From contig JAESIW010000122.1 of assembly GCA_016802295.1 (NCBI GenBank), positions 409,161 to 473,160 on the forward strand: a stretch of 64,000 nucleotides of DNA, read 5' to 3'. The position numbers and the translations under genes are program-made. Shown here piece after piece: positions 34,675-46,124 of this stretch (position 1 is the first letter of the stretch; each line of letters opens with the position of its first letter). This DNA is from Brachionus rotundiformis. Taxonomy: Eukaryota > Rotifera > Eurotatoria > Ploima > Brachionidae. Under the pieces are notes generated by a model that did no database searches, had not been told where the DNA came from, and saw only the letters and a list, made by a program, of their open reading frames with translations.

Positions 34675-35190
34675 ATTCAAATAATTAAAACCTAACTAAC
34701 CATTTTAGATATAATGACTTTATTTTGACTATTTTAATCAAAAATTAGTTAGAAAATAAATCTATTTTAAAAATGAGCTTATTAGTTATGTCACCAGTGA
34801 TATGGTGAAAACCATTCAAGGTTAATCAACAGGCTAGCGATTTGTTGTTTTTGCATTCAATCAGTCGCAAATAATTGAATATGTGATGATTTATTATAAA
34901 TTTGTAATTCATAATAACAGAAAATATTTTTATTCATAAACTTAGACACTATCATAACCAGAACTGAAAGTGAGGTTAACGACCATTCCAAACTGCCCGG
35001 GGTCCTCCCCTAGCTGTTATTTAAAGAAAAAAATTTTATTCATTGCAAAAAATAAGTCATAAAAAAAATCAAGCATTTAAAGAACTAAATTATTCCTTAA
35101 AAAAAAGTCATTCAAGACTTTCTGAACTAAGAAGATCGAACTAAAAGGAACTTCACAATGCCAAAGTTTATTAGCTACTGCAAGAAATAT
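34675..35190. other. Intergenic, probably old repeat-derived sequence
   Basis: No gene. A short phrase near 34820 (CAAGGTTAATCAACAGGC) also occurs at 32890, at the end of the LINE fragment there, so part of this stretch is likely LINE-derived. 34975-35015 has a GC-richer CTGCCCGGGGTCCTCCCC patch. Confidence 0.4.
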
Positions 35191-35620
35191 AAGCCATTAA
35201 GAATTGTTTAAAAGAAATTTTTTCATTGTCCCATAATATATAACATCTAAGGAGAGAATATAAAAATAACCCTTTTTGCTGATGACCTGTGCATCTGGAT
35301 CTCGTTTAATCAATCTCCAAATTGTCATAGATAAAATAGCTGATTTCTGTTCAACTTCGAATTGGTAGCAAGCAGATCCCTTTGGAACCGAATCCATCGT
35401 TTCTTGGCATAAAGCCTGACCCAAAAAGATCTTAAAAACAATAAAATTCTTTCAGCTAAAGACTCCAGTACATACGATTACAAAGCAGTGAAGCTTGACA
35501 CGATCGAAGAAAGGACAAATCACTTGTTCGTCAAATTCTTAGAAAGTAAAACAAAACAAGTATTTATAGCAATAGAAATTCACAAATATGTTCAAAATGT
35601 CTCCTGCTCAAATTCGAAAC
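35190..35620 (+). mobile_element. Decayed LINE reverse transcriptase
   Basis: On the plus strand 35255-35330 reads KITLFADDLCIWISFN, containing the FADD box (catalytic A/F-x-D-D) of reverse transcriptases. Further on, 35490-35560 reads KLDTIEERTNHLFVKFLE, which resembles the tail of non-LTR RT proteins. Several stops and shifts lie between them. It is an inactive fragment. Confidence 0.7.
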
Positions 35621-35639
35621 GATTTAAAACACCACCGAA

Positions 35640-35890
35640 ATTAAAGGCATTTTGAAGTTTATTGTAAAGTCTCGATCTGGACTTTATGGATTTAAGCCAA
35701 GAAATAAGTAAAACTATTAGATTTAGTAAAATTTATTAAATGGAATCCGAAGTTATAACAAATAGTTAGTGGTTTATATAGAAGCTACAACGTGTGTTTT
35801 AGCTGTAGTTAATCTTAGAACATGCAACTCTAATAACATATAGAGAGATGTCAAGACTTGGGTCTTAACATTATCAAATCAAAGCTATCA
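35640..35890. repeat. Diverged inverted repeat, left arm
   Basis: The reverse complement of this stretch aligns with about 40300-40500, sharing AAACCACTAACTATTTGTTATAA, GGATTCCATT, TTTTACTTATTT and GGCTTAAAGTCC-type blocks with indels. With its partner it brackets the LKB1 gene. Confidence 0.75.
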
Positions 35891-36917
35891 TGCTCAAAAA
35901 TTATTATTAAAATAAGCTTTTAGATTGTTTTAGCAAAAAAAATTTAATGCAGAATCACATTTTCAAATTAAACATACAATGTTAAACTTTATTTTGTATG
36001 TCTGCAAATTTCTGCAAAAATTTTACGCAGAATTTTTCACATGTTAGTATACTTTCTTAACTTTCAAAAATCAATAATTTAATTATACTTATCTTGACGT
36101 TATTCACAATTCTAATTTTAATTTAAATTATAGTCAATTGAGCATTGCGTTTCGATCTTTCCATTTCTAATTATTTGATTTCAATCTTTGTACTTCATTA
36201 ACTTATATAAATAGATGTGCTTACTTTTAATAAAGCGGCTTTTTCTCAAATATTCTCCAAAAGTAAAACAAAAATAAAACTTTAAGTTAGGCTCAATATA
36301 TCTTATTGTAATTGTAGTATTGTAGTTGTCATTATTATTTTTAAATAAATAAAAAATAGTTAAAAAGAGTTTCTCTTTATTAATTCCTTATATTCGGATA
36401 ACACACAATAGTTTGCTATGGTTTAACATGTTTTGTTAATACTAAATAAATAAAAATGTGGTACATCTAAAGCGTTTGATCGGTGCGTATATTAAAAATT
36501 AATAATTGAAACAAAATTTCTTTTCTAATCATTTATTAAAGATTGAAAATATTATTAATTTAAAATAAAAATATATATACTAATATATAAACTAATAGTA
36601 ATGATAATAAATAATACGAGTTCTTCTTTTTCATGTAGTGGTCATGTTGTTAGGCAAAAAAAATTAATAAAATTCACAAACTCGGTCGTTTTTTTTTTAT
36701 TATTTCCCTAATCTTTTTCTCATATAAAAATTTCGATTTTATCATCATTTATATTTACAATTTAGAAAAAAAAGCAAAAAAAAAGCTTATTTTTATTAAA
36801 AAAAATCACTCGATCTTTTCTCAAAAATATCTTAAATTTCTATTTCGAAATTTTCTCTTTCTAATTATAAAGATAAAATAAATAAATAGATAAAAAAACA
36901 AAATTAAAAGTTAGAAA
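35891..36917. other. AT-rich region downstream of LKB1
   Basis: Contains the expected 3' UTR of the minus-strand kinase gene at its right end. Otherwise A/T runs with no exon seen. Confidence 0.4.
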
Positions 36918-38498
36918 CTACATGATCAAGCAGTTGCTTTTTTTTGCCTTGGTGGCCTGGTTGGCGAGCTTGGCGGGCTGGTCAGAGGTCTGTAGCTGGT
37001 CGGGCGGGGACTGGAACTCCTCCTCGGTGGAATAGAACCTCTCGGAGCCGAAGTTGGCCGCCGCCGGAGCTGCCTGGCTACCGGTGCAGTAGCTCTGCAC
37101 GTAGTTGATCATGCGAAAGACGCCGAGCTCGCTCTGCTGCACGTCCTGGGGCAGCGGCGCCATCTCCTCGCCGATCAACGGGTGCTTTTTCCTCAACCAC
37201 TCGCTCTCCCTTATTTGGCTTATGGACCACCTGGTCAACATGTCCCTGTCGAGCATGCCCCTGAGCAGAGCGCACAGATTCTTGTCACACACACTTGGTA
37301 TCTTAATTTCACAGTCCGAGCGTATGAGCTCGAATATTTGGTGCAGTGTTTGGCCGTCGAAGGGCAGCTGGCCGGTCACCAGCTGATAGAGGGTCACTCC
37401 CGACGACCAAATGTCAATTTTGGTCGCGTTTCTCAGTATCAACAGCTCGTCAATGTTCTCGTCGAGCATCTCGGGACACTGGAACATGGGCGTGCATTGC
37501 TGAATGGGAAATTTGCCTGTGCCCGAGCTGGCCAGCAGGTTGGGATTGATGCCGTCCTCGGTCTCGACATCACTCGCATCGGCGCACACTCTTGTCCTGG
37601 CATACTGCTCCTCGCTGAACAAGCCGAGGTCGGCCGATATGCTAAAGTCGCATATCTTCAACACATCGTCACAAGTGACCAGCAAATTGCCAGGCTTGAT
37701 GTCGTTGTGGATTATGTTTAGCGAGTGCAGGTAGTCCAGGCCGTCCATGAGCTGCTTGAAGTAGTAGCTAGCCTGAAAGTTGGTAAAGCGCTTGAGTGGC
37801 GCTGTTTTGAGCATTTTTTCCAGACTTGTTATACAATAGTCCATGAATATGTAAAGTTTGGGCGGCTTTTCCAAATTGACCATTTGAGCCGAGCTCTTGA
37901 GCAATTGGTCGTGACATGTGTCCGCTTTTTTGCCACTCAACGAGCCCTTTTCGAACGTTGAGTGCAGTTTAATTATGTTGGTATGGTTGAGCTTTTTCAT
38001 TATTTTTATCTCTTTGCGCACATTTTCCACTCCTTTGGGAATTTTTCTCGACACCATTTTCAAGTTGATTATTTTGACGGCACGTCTTGCCAAACTATCC
38101 ATGTCCAGGCACTCTTTTACTTTGCCATAAGAGCCGTCTCCGAGCAGCTCGCCCATCAAGTACTTGTCGATTATTTTGGCCTGCTTTTGCTTGACGAATT
38201 CCATCGAGTCGACTCGTTTGAAGAACGTCTCGTGACCGATGGCCTCGTCGTTGTCGTCCAGGTCGTCCATGGGCGCGAAATTAATATCGTTTTGGTCGTC
38301 GACGTCGTACTCCTCGTCCTCGGCCAGGTCCCCGTTGGCCGTCTGCTCGCCACGCTTGCCGTTCAGGAACTCCTCCTTGTAGTCGTAGATGTCGTCGTTG
38401 AAAAAGTCGCTGTTCATCATGTCCTCAGGTGTGTGGTCATAGTGGTACACCTCTTCTTGGTCGTCCTCGTCGTAGAATACCTTAGATGACTTGAGCAT
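36918..38498 (-). CDS. STK11: Serine/threonine kinase LKB1/STK11, single exon
   Basis: The master kinase that, with STRAD and MO25, phosphorylates AMPK-family kinases. 526 residues, no intron. An acidic N-terminal ~105 residues is followed by KIIDKYLMGELLGDGSYGKVKE, diagnostic for LKB1. The catalytic Lys is in RRAVKI (about 142), HNDIKPGN holds the catalytic Asp (about 266), and DFS (about 284) replaces DFG; human LKB1 has DLG. The C-lobe has IDIWSSGVTLYQLVTGQLPF and IRESEWLRKKHP, matching the LKB1 C-lobe end. Two insertions are unusual: about 30 residues in the N-lobe near 183-212, and an expanded activation segment of about 60 residues (284-342) against about 30 in human. The protein ends CLIM, a CAAX box, as expected for prenylated LKB1. 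Confidence 0.95.
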   Translation of the reverse strand: MLKSSKVFYDEDDQEEVYHYDHTPEDMMNSDFFNDDIYDYKEEFLNGKRGEQTANGDLAEDEEYDVDDQNDINFAPMDDLDDNDEAIGHETFFKRVDSMEFVKQKQAKIIDKYLMGELLGDGSYGKVKECLDMDSLARRAVKIINLKMVSRKIPKGVENVRKEIKIMKKLNHTNIIKLHSTFEKGSLSGKKADTCHDQLLKSSAQMVNLEKPPKLYIFMDYCITSLEKMLKTAPLKRFTNFQASYYFKQLMDGLDYLHSLNIIHNDIKPGNLLVTCDDVLKICDFSISADLGLFSEEQYARTRVCADASDVETEDGINPNLLASSGTGKFPIQQCTPMFQCPEMLDENIDELLILRNATKIDIWSSGVTLYQLVTGQLPFDGQTLHQIFELIRSDCEIKIPSVCDKNLCALLRGMLDRDMLTRWSISQIRESEWLRKKHPLIGEEMAPLPQDVQQSELGVFRMINYVQSYCTGSQAAPAAANFGSERFYSTEEEFQSPPDQLQTSDQPAKLANQATKAKKSNCLIM

Positions 38499-40299
38499 TT
38501 TGCCAATTTACTTATATTCTAAAAATGTTATTTTTTGATATTTTTTTTTCTCGTTTTTATTTTTTTTTACATCATAATTTTCTGTGCATATGCTAATTTA
38601 ATATCTAAAATTAGATTTATTAAAGGTAAGTTGAAAAAAAATTAGGCATTTTAATTTAGTAGTGGAATTGCGTGCTTTTTGTAAGATAAAAAAAAAAGTT
38701 CAGATTTTTCAAAATCGCAATTTACTCAAATGATAACTATCTAATAATAGATAAGATAATTTTAATATGTAGAAAATTAAAAAATTAGTTGCTCAACATT
38801 CATGCAATGAGATAGATCTATAATTTAATAGTTGAGAAAAATTAATTTTTATTATTTGTCTAAAATTAGATAAGATCATTTTTTTTTGGTTTTTAAGATA
38901 AAATTTAATTTAATAAAATATTTGCTAAAATAAACTAGAATTTTGGTTAATTAATTTTATCTTATCAATCCAATTTAAACACAAGTGTTATCAAGTTTGA
39001 GATCACAAGAGTATCTCTCGCATATTTTACTACAGCGCGTTACCGCACATACTTGTTTATCTAATATTAGATAAGATAAGATAATGAAAATTAAATTTAA
39101 CATTTCATTAGTAATTAATGTTTTACATAAACATAAATAAATAGCTAAGTTTTTCGCCAATTTGAAGAAAATCAGGCCTGACAATTTATACAGTTTCTGA
39201 GAAGCAGATATTTTATTACGTCATCACTAAGAGCAGTTTTAAAAAATCTTAGCTTGTTTATGCATTTGGCTTTAAATCGATATAACGAGGCTTGATTAAA
39301 CATGTAGGAAAGTGACAAGTGAACGAGGAGTGTAGCTAACACAAGCCTACTGAATTATTAGCAGCATATTTCATTGCGTATTTATTTTGCCATATTTGAA
39401 AATAATTTTTTCAACAAGGCACTAATAAACACGCCCAATATAAAATTAAATTTAAATACGTTATTTAATTCATACCAATGCCAGATTTCTAATCCCATGA
39501 AAAAAGTATTTGTGAAAAAAAAAACCACCAATAATAAAATAATAAATATGAAACGTTATTTTCCTAGTATTATTATAAAGATTATAGAAATAAAATTAAA
39601 AGATCATTACAATTACTTAATTTTATTATTTGATTAATGATTTATGTGCTTTATTTCTTCATTACATTAATCTTTCTTAAATGACATTCATCAATCTCAA
39701 ATATAAACATTTGTTGAATGTGATATCACTGAATTGGTTTATTTAGTTAGTCATTGTGGTTAAAATTAAAAATAGCTTTAATGGCTTGGAAATGTACTTA
39801 GAGCGAATGGACAATCATACCAAACAGAGCTCTTTTATGGACACCTCATGGATGACGGAATGGAGGATGCGAGCAGTGAACTTAAACAGCACATGTTTTT
39901 TATTTTTTGTTATCTGGGATTGGACTGTTGAACAGCGATTCAGCGATTACGTAATTAGCGGTTCATCGATACAAGTGGTGAGAGTTTAGAAGCTGTTATC
40001 GCTTCAAGCAATTCACATGCATTCACTAAGCATTTAAAACTAAAATAAGGGAGGGGTTTTTTTAAAGCTAAAAATTTGATACAGATTAAACATGAATTAT
40101 TTTGAATAATTAACATCTATCTATTCGTTTATTCATTTAGTACCGCTGAACACTCTGATCACTTAATGTCATTTGATATCGATAAATGCGCTAGCGAATA
40201 ATTAAATTGAGACTCACAGGAATAAAAAAAATATTCTTGACACATTTAAGAATTTAAGAAAATTAAATCAAAACAATAATTGAAATACGGAACCATTAT

Positions 40300-40500
40300 G
40301 ATATCTTTTAGATCCAAGTCTTGGCATGTCTCTACTTATTATTTTGAAATTATATTGTCTAATCTGCAAATAACTAAAGCTAGCTTAAGCAAATATTTAA
40401 ACCACTAACTATTTGTTATAATTTTGGATTCCATTAAATAAGATTTTAACTAAAAACAATAATTTTACTTATTTATCGGCTTAAAGTCCAGAGCCGGGGT
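40300..40500. repeat. Diverged inverted repeat, right arm
   Basis: Matches the reverse complement of about 35675-35870 with indels (see the left arm). Separation between arms is about 4.4 kb, with LKB1 between them. Confidence 0.75.
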
Positions 40501-40557
40501 TTTACAACATAAAAATCAAGAGATTTTAGTCTACTTAAATATAAGTACAAAGCTCAA

Positions 40558-41142
40558 AATCATTCAACTAATATAGAAAAATCCTAATATCATTTCATAT
40601 ACTATCTTATCTATTATTAGATACATTTTGATTTAATCCTAAACACTACGAACTTCTAGCAGAATTTTTATTTCATTCTAAGTTCATGTCCAACAATGTA
40701 AATACAATACAAATAGTTATTTATTTTCTACTCTAATTTTACACATACACTTAGTATAAATTTTTTTTTCTCATAAAAAATTATATTTAAATAAATGAGA
40801 ACATGAGCTGATCCTAATTAAACATTAATTTATACTTTTTTAATCAGAATAATATTAATAATACTACTTCTAAAAATATACCTAAAATTAAATTTATCTT
40901 TTACCAGTTGAAATTGATTGATATTATTAATTCATTTGTATTAGAAGTGCTACATTTAACTTGAAATATCATTTCTATTTAATGTTAATACTCTTTTAAT
41001 GAATGTCTTATCTTATCTTATCTTATCTAATATCAGATGGATTTAAAAAAAAAAAAATTGTGCCATCTCGATTCATTCATTCAAATAATATAAAAAAATC
41101 CTAATATCAATTCATATACTATCTTATCTATTATTAGATATA
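40558..41142. repeat. Pair of ~70-bp direct repeats ending in a TTATC/GATAA palindrome
   Basis: 40558-40625 and 41074-41142 both run ...AAAAATCCTAATATCA(A/T)TTCATATACTATC TTATCTATTATTAGATA. Related palindromic tails occur at 38741-38760, 39052-39083 and 41005-41032. They could be a small dispersed element or a GATA-type site cluster. Confidence 0.7.
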
Positions 41143-41288
41143 TTATTAGAAAAAAATTGTATCCTAGACTCAAAAAAAAATTCTTTAGAATTAATTAATT
41201 TAAAAAAAAATAAATAGAGAAAAAAAATCTTCACCTAGTTTCTGAACAAAATAAAGGCCTTACTTAATTGGCAAAAAAAAATAAAACA

Positions 41289-43845
41289 ATGACTATAAAT
41301 GATAAACTGGCAGTCAATGCTCGGACAAGCACTAGACACGTAAAACAATATCTCGGACCACACTTAAATGCCAACAACAACAACACAACCAAAACAATTA
41401 AACCCAACTCAATTAAAGCCGATAGACACAAAGCTATCCGCTGTGATGACATAGACAAGTCTAGTAACCAAAAAACTAACCAGAACTCAAATAGGACACA
41501 CCATACTTAACTTTTATTTAAATAAAGGGTCAAGCTCGGACGAGCCGGTGAGCCGAACGAGCGAAAACTTGAGCGATATAACGCGCATCGACACACAAAT
41601 TGTCCTCAACAAGCTGCATGCAAAATTTTCCATGCACAAGTACTACACAGAAGCGTCGGCCAACACGCTCATAGCCCTCAATCCGTTCAAGCACATAGCC
41701 GAACTGTACTCGCTGCGAGTGATGGAGTTTTACCATAAGACAAAACTGGACGACACAGTACCCGCACACATATACAAACATGCGGCCAACGCTTGGAACA
41801 CAATCAAACGCACATCCAGCAATCAAACAACAATACTGGTCAGTGGCGACAGCGGAAGCGGCAAGACCAAAACAATCAACCTAACAATCCAATACTACGC
41901 GCACACAACACCGGCTACCAAACGCTCAATGCACATCAAAAACATCCTACTTAAAACAAACCTAATTCTAGAGTCGTTTGGCAATGCCAAAACAGCCCTG
42001 AACGACAACAGCTCCCGCTTTGGCAAGTACATAAAACTCTACTTTAGCCGGTCGAGCAACGAGCTCGTCTCGGCCCAGTTGACCACCTATCTGCTGGAAA
42101 AGACGCGCACCGTCAGCTCGGCACCCGGTCTCAACTTCCACATATTCTACGAGCTGATGTTGGGCGCCTCGCAAGCCGAGCGCGCCAAATTCCTGCTCGA
42201 CCAGCCCCTGCTCGATCACTACGCCAGCCACGGCCTCGACCACCACCACCAACACCACAGCCTCTACACACACAAACTCGACCAACTCAAACTCTCGTTC
42301 AGCCTCATCCATCTAAACACGGACACCATCTTCTCGATCATCAGCGCCATCGCTCACCTCAACTGCTGGTCGCCGCTCTTCTCAGACGAGGCCCGCTTGC
42401 GCCACGCCTCCTCCCTGCTCGGCCTGCGCCCAGCCGACCTCACCGACTACCTGCTCGTGCACCAATTGCGCATCGGTCACTCTCACGCCGATCTCGTCCA
42501 AATACCCTGCAACCACAATCAAACCAAAATGAGACAGCACGCGCTCATCAAGCTCGTCTACAACCAACTGTTCAAACACCTCGTCAAATGCATCAACAAC
42601 GAGCTCGAGTTCGCCGCTCTCGGCCGCCCCAACTGCATAGCCCTGCTCGACATATACGGCTTCGAGTCCATACACAACGCCAACAGCCTCGAACAACTGT
42701 GCATCAACTACGCCAACGAAAAGCTCCACAGCATATTCGTCGACTCCTATTTCAAGCTAAACAAGCTCGACTACGAAACCGAGTTCCCGCTCGAGCAGTT
42801 TCCCGTCGAGTACACGGACAATCGGCCCCTGCTCGAGCTGATCGAGTCGCCGCAAGCATCCCTGTTCGCCGTGCTAAACGAGCACTCGATCCTCAACAGC
42901 CGCGATCACCTCCTCGACGACGAGCATCTACTGCTCAAAATAGAGCAGACGCTGGCACACACCGGCCTCGTCTACCAGCCGAGGATAAACTGCGCCAACG
43001 AGTTCTATGTGCGCCACTACGCCGGCCAAGTGGCCTACCGGGCCGAGTCTATGGCGAGCAAAAACGGCGATCATGTGCCCGCCGATTTGCTCGCGTTGAT
43101 CTCCACATCGGACACTTTGGCCCGCATAGCCGCCTCTCATGTCAAAAAACTCACCTCTATCGGTCACAAAAAGCCCACCGTACTCGCCAAATTCAAGACC
43201 AGTCTTGACCAATTGATAGACAATTTGAGCCAGACAAACATTTTGTATGTGCGTTGTGTTAAGCCCAATTGTGAGCTAATGCCGGGCTATTTTGACGTGG
43301 AGCTGGTGCGCGGCCAGCTCGAGTCGTGCGGCATTGTGTCGTTGCTCAATTTGTGCAAGCAGGGATTTATGCACAAGTTTGTGTATGCGGCGTTTGTGGA
43401 GAGGTTTGTGGCGGTGGGGTTTTTGAGGAGGGGGAGGGCGCGTGAGGTCAGAAGGGCGGTGGAGCGGGCCGAGTACAAGCGGGCGTGCGTGAGCGTGGTG
43501 GAGGTGAGCGGCGCCCGGGCGGACAGCTACCGCCTCGGCGCCAACAGGATTTTTCTCAAGGAGGCCCTGGTGCAAACGCTCAATGCACTGGTGGACAGGG
43601 CCGAGGCGTTGGCCGCCGGCGTCATTCAGCGCCAGTGGAAGCGTTACAGGCGCCGAGTGTGCGACCAGGCCGCGGCTACCATTCAGCGCTGGTGGAGGCG
43701 CTACACGCACCGTCTGTGCTCTTCGTTCTGTCTGGACAATGCCAGTCTTGTTGGCCTCAGAGACCATGGCTCTCTCGATGATGGCTCCAGCTATCTCATC
43801 GAGCTCGATATTGTTGACAAAAAGTTAAACATGATAAAAAAATAA
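41289..43845 (+). CDS. MYO19: Unconventional myosin, class XIX-like
   Basis: An actin-based motor; class XIX myosins sit on mitochondria. Exon 2 (41528-43845) carries the motor; exon 1 (41289-41463) is proposed from frame and splice fit (TCT A|GT ... AG|GG TCA) and is less certain. Total about 830 residues. The motor shows SDITRID, ALNPFKH, P-loop GDSGSGKT, switch I NDNSSRFGKY, TYLLEKTR, FHIFYEL, switch II LLDIYGFES, SLEQLCINYANEKL and actin-binding/converter VRCVKPN. ALNPFK and the short N-terminus fit class XIX. Two IQ motifs (VIQRQWKRYRR, TIQRWWRRYTH) are followed by a tail of only about 60 residues. A His-rich insert (HHHQHH) lies in a surface loop. Base composition is far more GC-rich than the flanks, giving many long antisense shadow frames. 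Confidence 0.83.
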
Positions 43846-45128
43846 ACTTTTTTTTAATTGTTTTTTGTTTATTTATTTTTTATATTTGTTTGAACAAGTG
43901 TGGTGTGGTGATAAGGGCTGGTTGCAAGCTCTAATTGGATAGATACCAAATTAACTAACCTGTTATCTGTTATGCTTTTAAACTGCTCCTGCTGCTGCTT
44001 AATTAAATTATTAATTGGTTGTTGTTTTGATTTTTATGTGATTTATACGCGTCCAGGATTAATTAAGATTGAAATTATTTGCTTTTAATTTTATTTTAGT
44101 CAGAGTACATGCATTGGAAAAAATAAAAATTTCAAAATAAACTTAACAAAAGTGGTTGTTGTGTAAATCCTTTTTTTAGTAAAAGAAAGCGTCTTTTTTT
44201 GTTTTTTGCTTGACCTAACGGTCAAATGAGCCTTTGCAAATCATCGCCATTATCTGAGAAATGTATTAATAAATGATAAAATCAGACAATCGAGAATGTA
44301 AGAAAGATGGAATTGTTGAGTCAATAAAGTACTGTATTTGTATTTCAGGATCAATGACCAAAGACAAAGCCACAAAAAATGCTACAACTTTTAACCTTCT
44401 AAGAAAAAATGCGAAAAAAAAATTTTTAGAAATTATTTCTAGGATTTTCTTTATTCAATTAAATTATGTGACTAGCACAATTATGAAAAATTCAATATTT
44501 ATTTTAAAATTATATTTAAAGACTAAAGTTTACTTACTTTATATTTTAATTTAATTTTTTAACATCTGAATGAATAAATAATAACAATAATAATAAGTAT
44601 ATGATAGCTTTACTATCTATTAAAAAGGCATAAAGCTTAGCATCCATGTTTTATGGGTAGAATCAATTAAGTTTATGAAATGAATTATTTTTTTAGACTT
44701 TTATTTTATACTGTAACTAAATTTCATTGTTTCTTGTCTAAAAAATAAATAAAATCAAAACGATACTAATTTTTATCAATTAGTTATACTAAAATTTAAT
44801 AAAATAATTGATAACTAGATTAGCTTATTATTTATTTGTTTGTTTTCTGAAGATCCCTTCAGATCAGAAAAAAAATTAAGGCAGATTTAATTGATTGATT
44901 TAATAGACAAAATTAAGGCAGATTGATAAGGATAATTAGATAATTAGATATACTGATATAGGCTGTTAAAGGATGCATATTTTTAAATGTTAGGTCGTTC
45001 AGATAAAAAAGAGGAAATAGTTAGCAAGCAATTAATTAATTTAATCGTTTAATAGTTATAAAATTTATTTCTTTTTTGGTGCTTTGGAGTTTATGATTCA
45101 CACAAAATATCCAAGGGTTAATAAGTAA
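43846..45128. other. AT-rich intergenic
   Basis: No supported gene. An open frame at 44273-44554 is Lys/Ile-rich with no family features, as chance frames in AT-rich DNA tend to be. Confidence 0.4.
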
Positions 45129-45533
45129 AATTAAAAAACTAACTGAATAATTTCTTTGATACCAGGCTATTTATACCCTGTTTAACTAGGTAAATACATT
45201 TTTATCGTTAATTAATTTAAGCGAATTTTTTTTTTCAAAATAAATATTTAATAAACGTTTTCTATATTGTTTGTCTGTCAAGTGAAACTGTGAGTCCTTA
45301 CCCTCTCATTTTCTCATCCGGACTTGGGACCGGCAACGGTATGATTGCGACTCAACAGTCAGCGGCCAAAGTTACATATGGGACGTTCATCATAAACAGC
45401 GCCACTCATCCGAGCACTTAATGGCTGCGAACTCGGCAACTATTTAGACTAGCTTGGAACCACAAACCAAGCGTGTCTATATCTGGATACAAGCTTATCC
45501 AAACTAAAGACACTTTACTTTTTTCACTAAGGC
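45129..45533 (+). repeat. 405-bp perfect direct repeat, first unit
   Basis: Matches 45720-46124 with no difference that I can see (offset 591). It includes the sequence GGCTATTTATACCCTG at 45165 and the left part of box element copy C. Confidence 0.92.
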
Positions 45534-45663
45534 ACTTGGACCCAACAGACTATCATAAGCTCCAGCTTGCAAGCCTCCTCATCCCGGCCTCTATGCGCCT
45601 GCATCATCATCACCCCTCCTCTTTTCTCATCCGGGCTGGGGACCGGCCATGGCAGAGTTAATA
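45297..45663 (+). repeat. Box element, copy C
   Basis: A box at 45297-45350 (CATCCGGACTTGGGACCGGC) and one at about 45612-45663 (CATCCGGGCTGGGGACCGGCC) bracket an interior that shares GGGACGTTCATCATAAACAG and the CTTGGAACCACAAACCAAGC block with copies A and B, but is otherwise a different subfamily (it has ATATCTGGATACAAGC and CCAACAGACTATC segments). Confidence 0.8.
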
Positions 45664-45719
45664 ACAATGACTTTCTTTCTAATTTTATTCCTATTCTTTG
45701 TTTACTTAATTTTTTTTTA

Positions 45720-46124
45720 AATTAAAAAACTAACTGAATAATTTCTTTGATACCAGGCTATTTATACCCTGTTTAACTAGGTAAATACATTTTTATCGTT
45801 AATTAATTTAAGCGAATTTTTTTTTTCAAAATAAATATTTAATAAACGTTTTCTATATTGTTTGTCTGTCAAGTGAAACTGTGAGTCCTTACCCTCTCAT
45901 TTTCTCATCCGGACTTGGGACCGGCAACGGTATGATTGCGACTCAACAGTCAGCGGCCAAAGTTACATATGGGACGTTCATCATAAACAGCGCCACTCAT
46001 CCGAGCACTTAATGGCTGCGAACTCGGCAACTATTTAGACTAGCTTGGAACCACAAACCAAGCGTGTCTATATCTGGATACAAGCTTATCCAAACTAAAG
46101 ACACTTTACTTTTTTCACTAAGGC
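45720..46124 (+). repeat. 405-bp perfect direct repeat, second unit, with truncated box element D
   Basis: The second unit. At its end (46122) the sequence does not continue into the rest of the box element but restarts GGCTATTTATACCCTG, so that 45756-46121 behaves as a 366-bp unit with a third unit begun and cut off at 46153. Confidence 0.92.

Larger units (their letters stand above)
38499..41288. other. Large gene-free region between LKB1 and the myosin gene
   Basis: About 2.8 kb, very AT-rich. It holds several short palindromic TATCTAATATTAGATA-type motifs with attached TCTTATC tandem units, a 70-bp direct repeat (40558-40625 and 41074-41142), and the right arm of the diverged inverted repeat. 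An open frame at 39756-39989 shows no recognisable protein and looks like degraded coding or repeat DNA. Confidence 0.5.

Noticed and set aside
37182..38489. Long open frames on the plus strand opposite LKB1 (up to ~180 codons)
   Set aside because: They are antisense shadows of a GC-richer coding exon. They show no family motifs, and the minus-strand frame is an unmistakable kinase.
39756..39989. 77-codon open frame with less AT-rich composition
   Set aside because: No recognisable domain in any of three frames. It may be degraded coding or repeat DNA, but I cannot support a gene.
41530..43828. Many long frames in other phases and on the minus strand within the myosin exon
   Set aside because: High GC and biased codons suppress stops in shadow frames. 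The sequences are Arg/His-rich or Val-rich with no domain.
44273..44554. 93-codon open frame rich in Lys and Ile
   Set aside because: Typical chance frame in AT-rich DNA. No motif, no splice partners, no similarity that I recognise.
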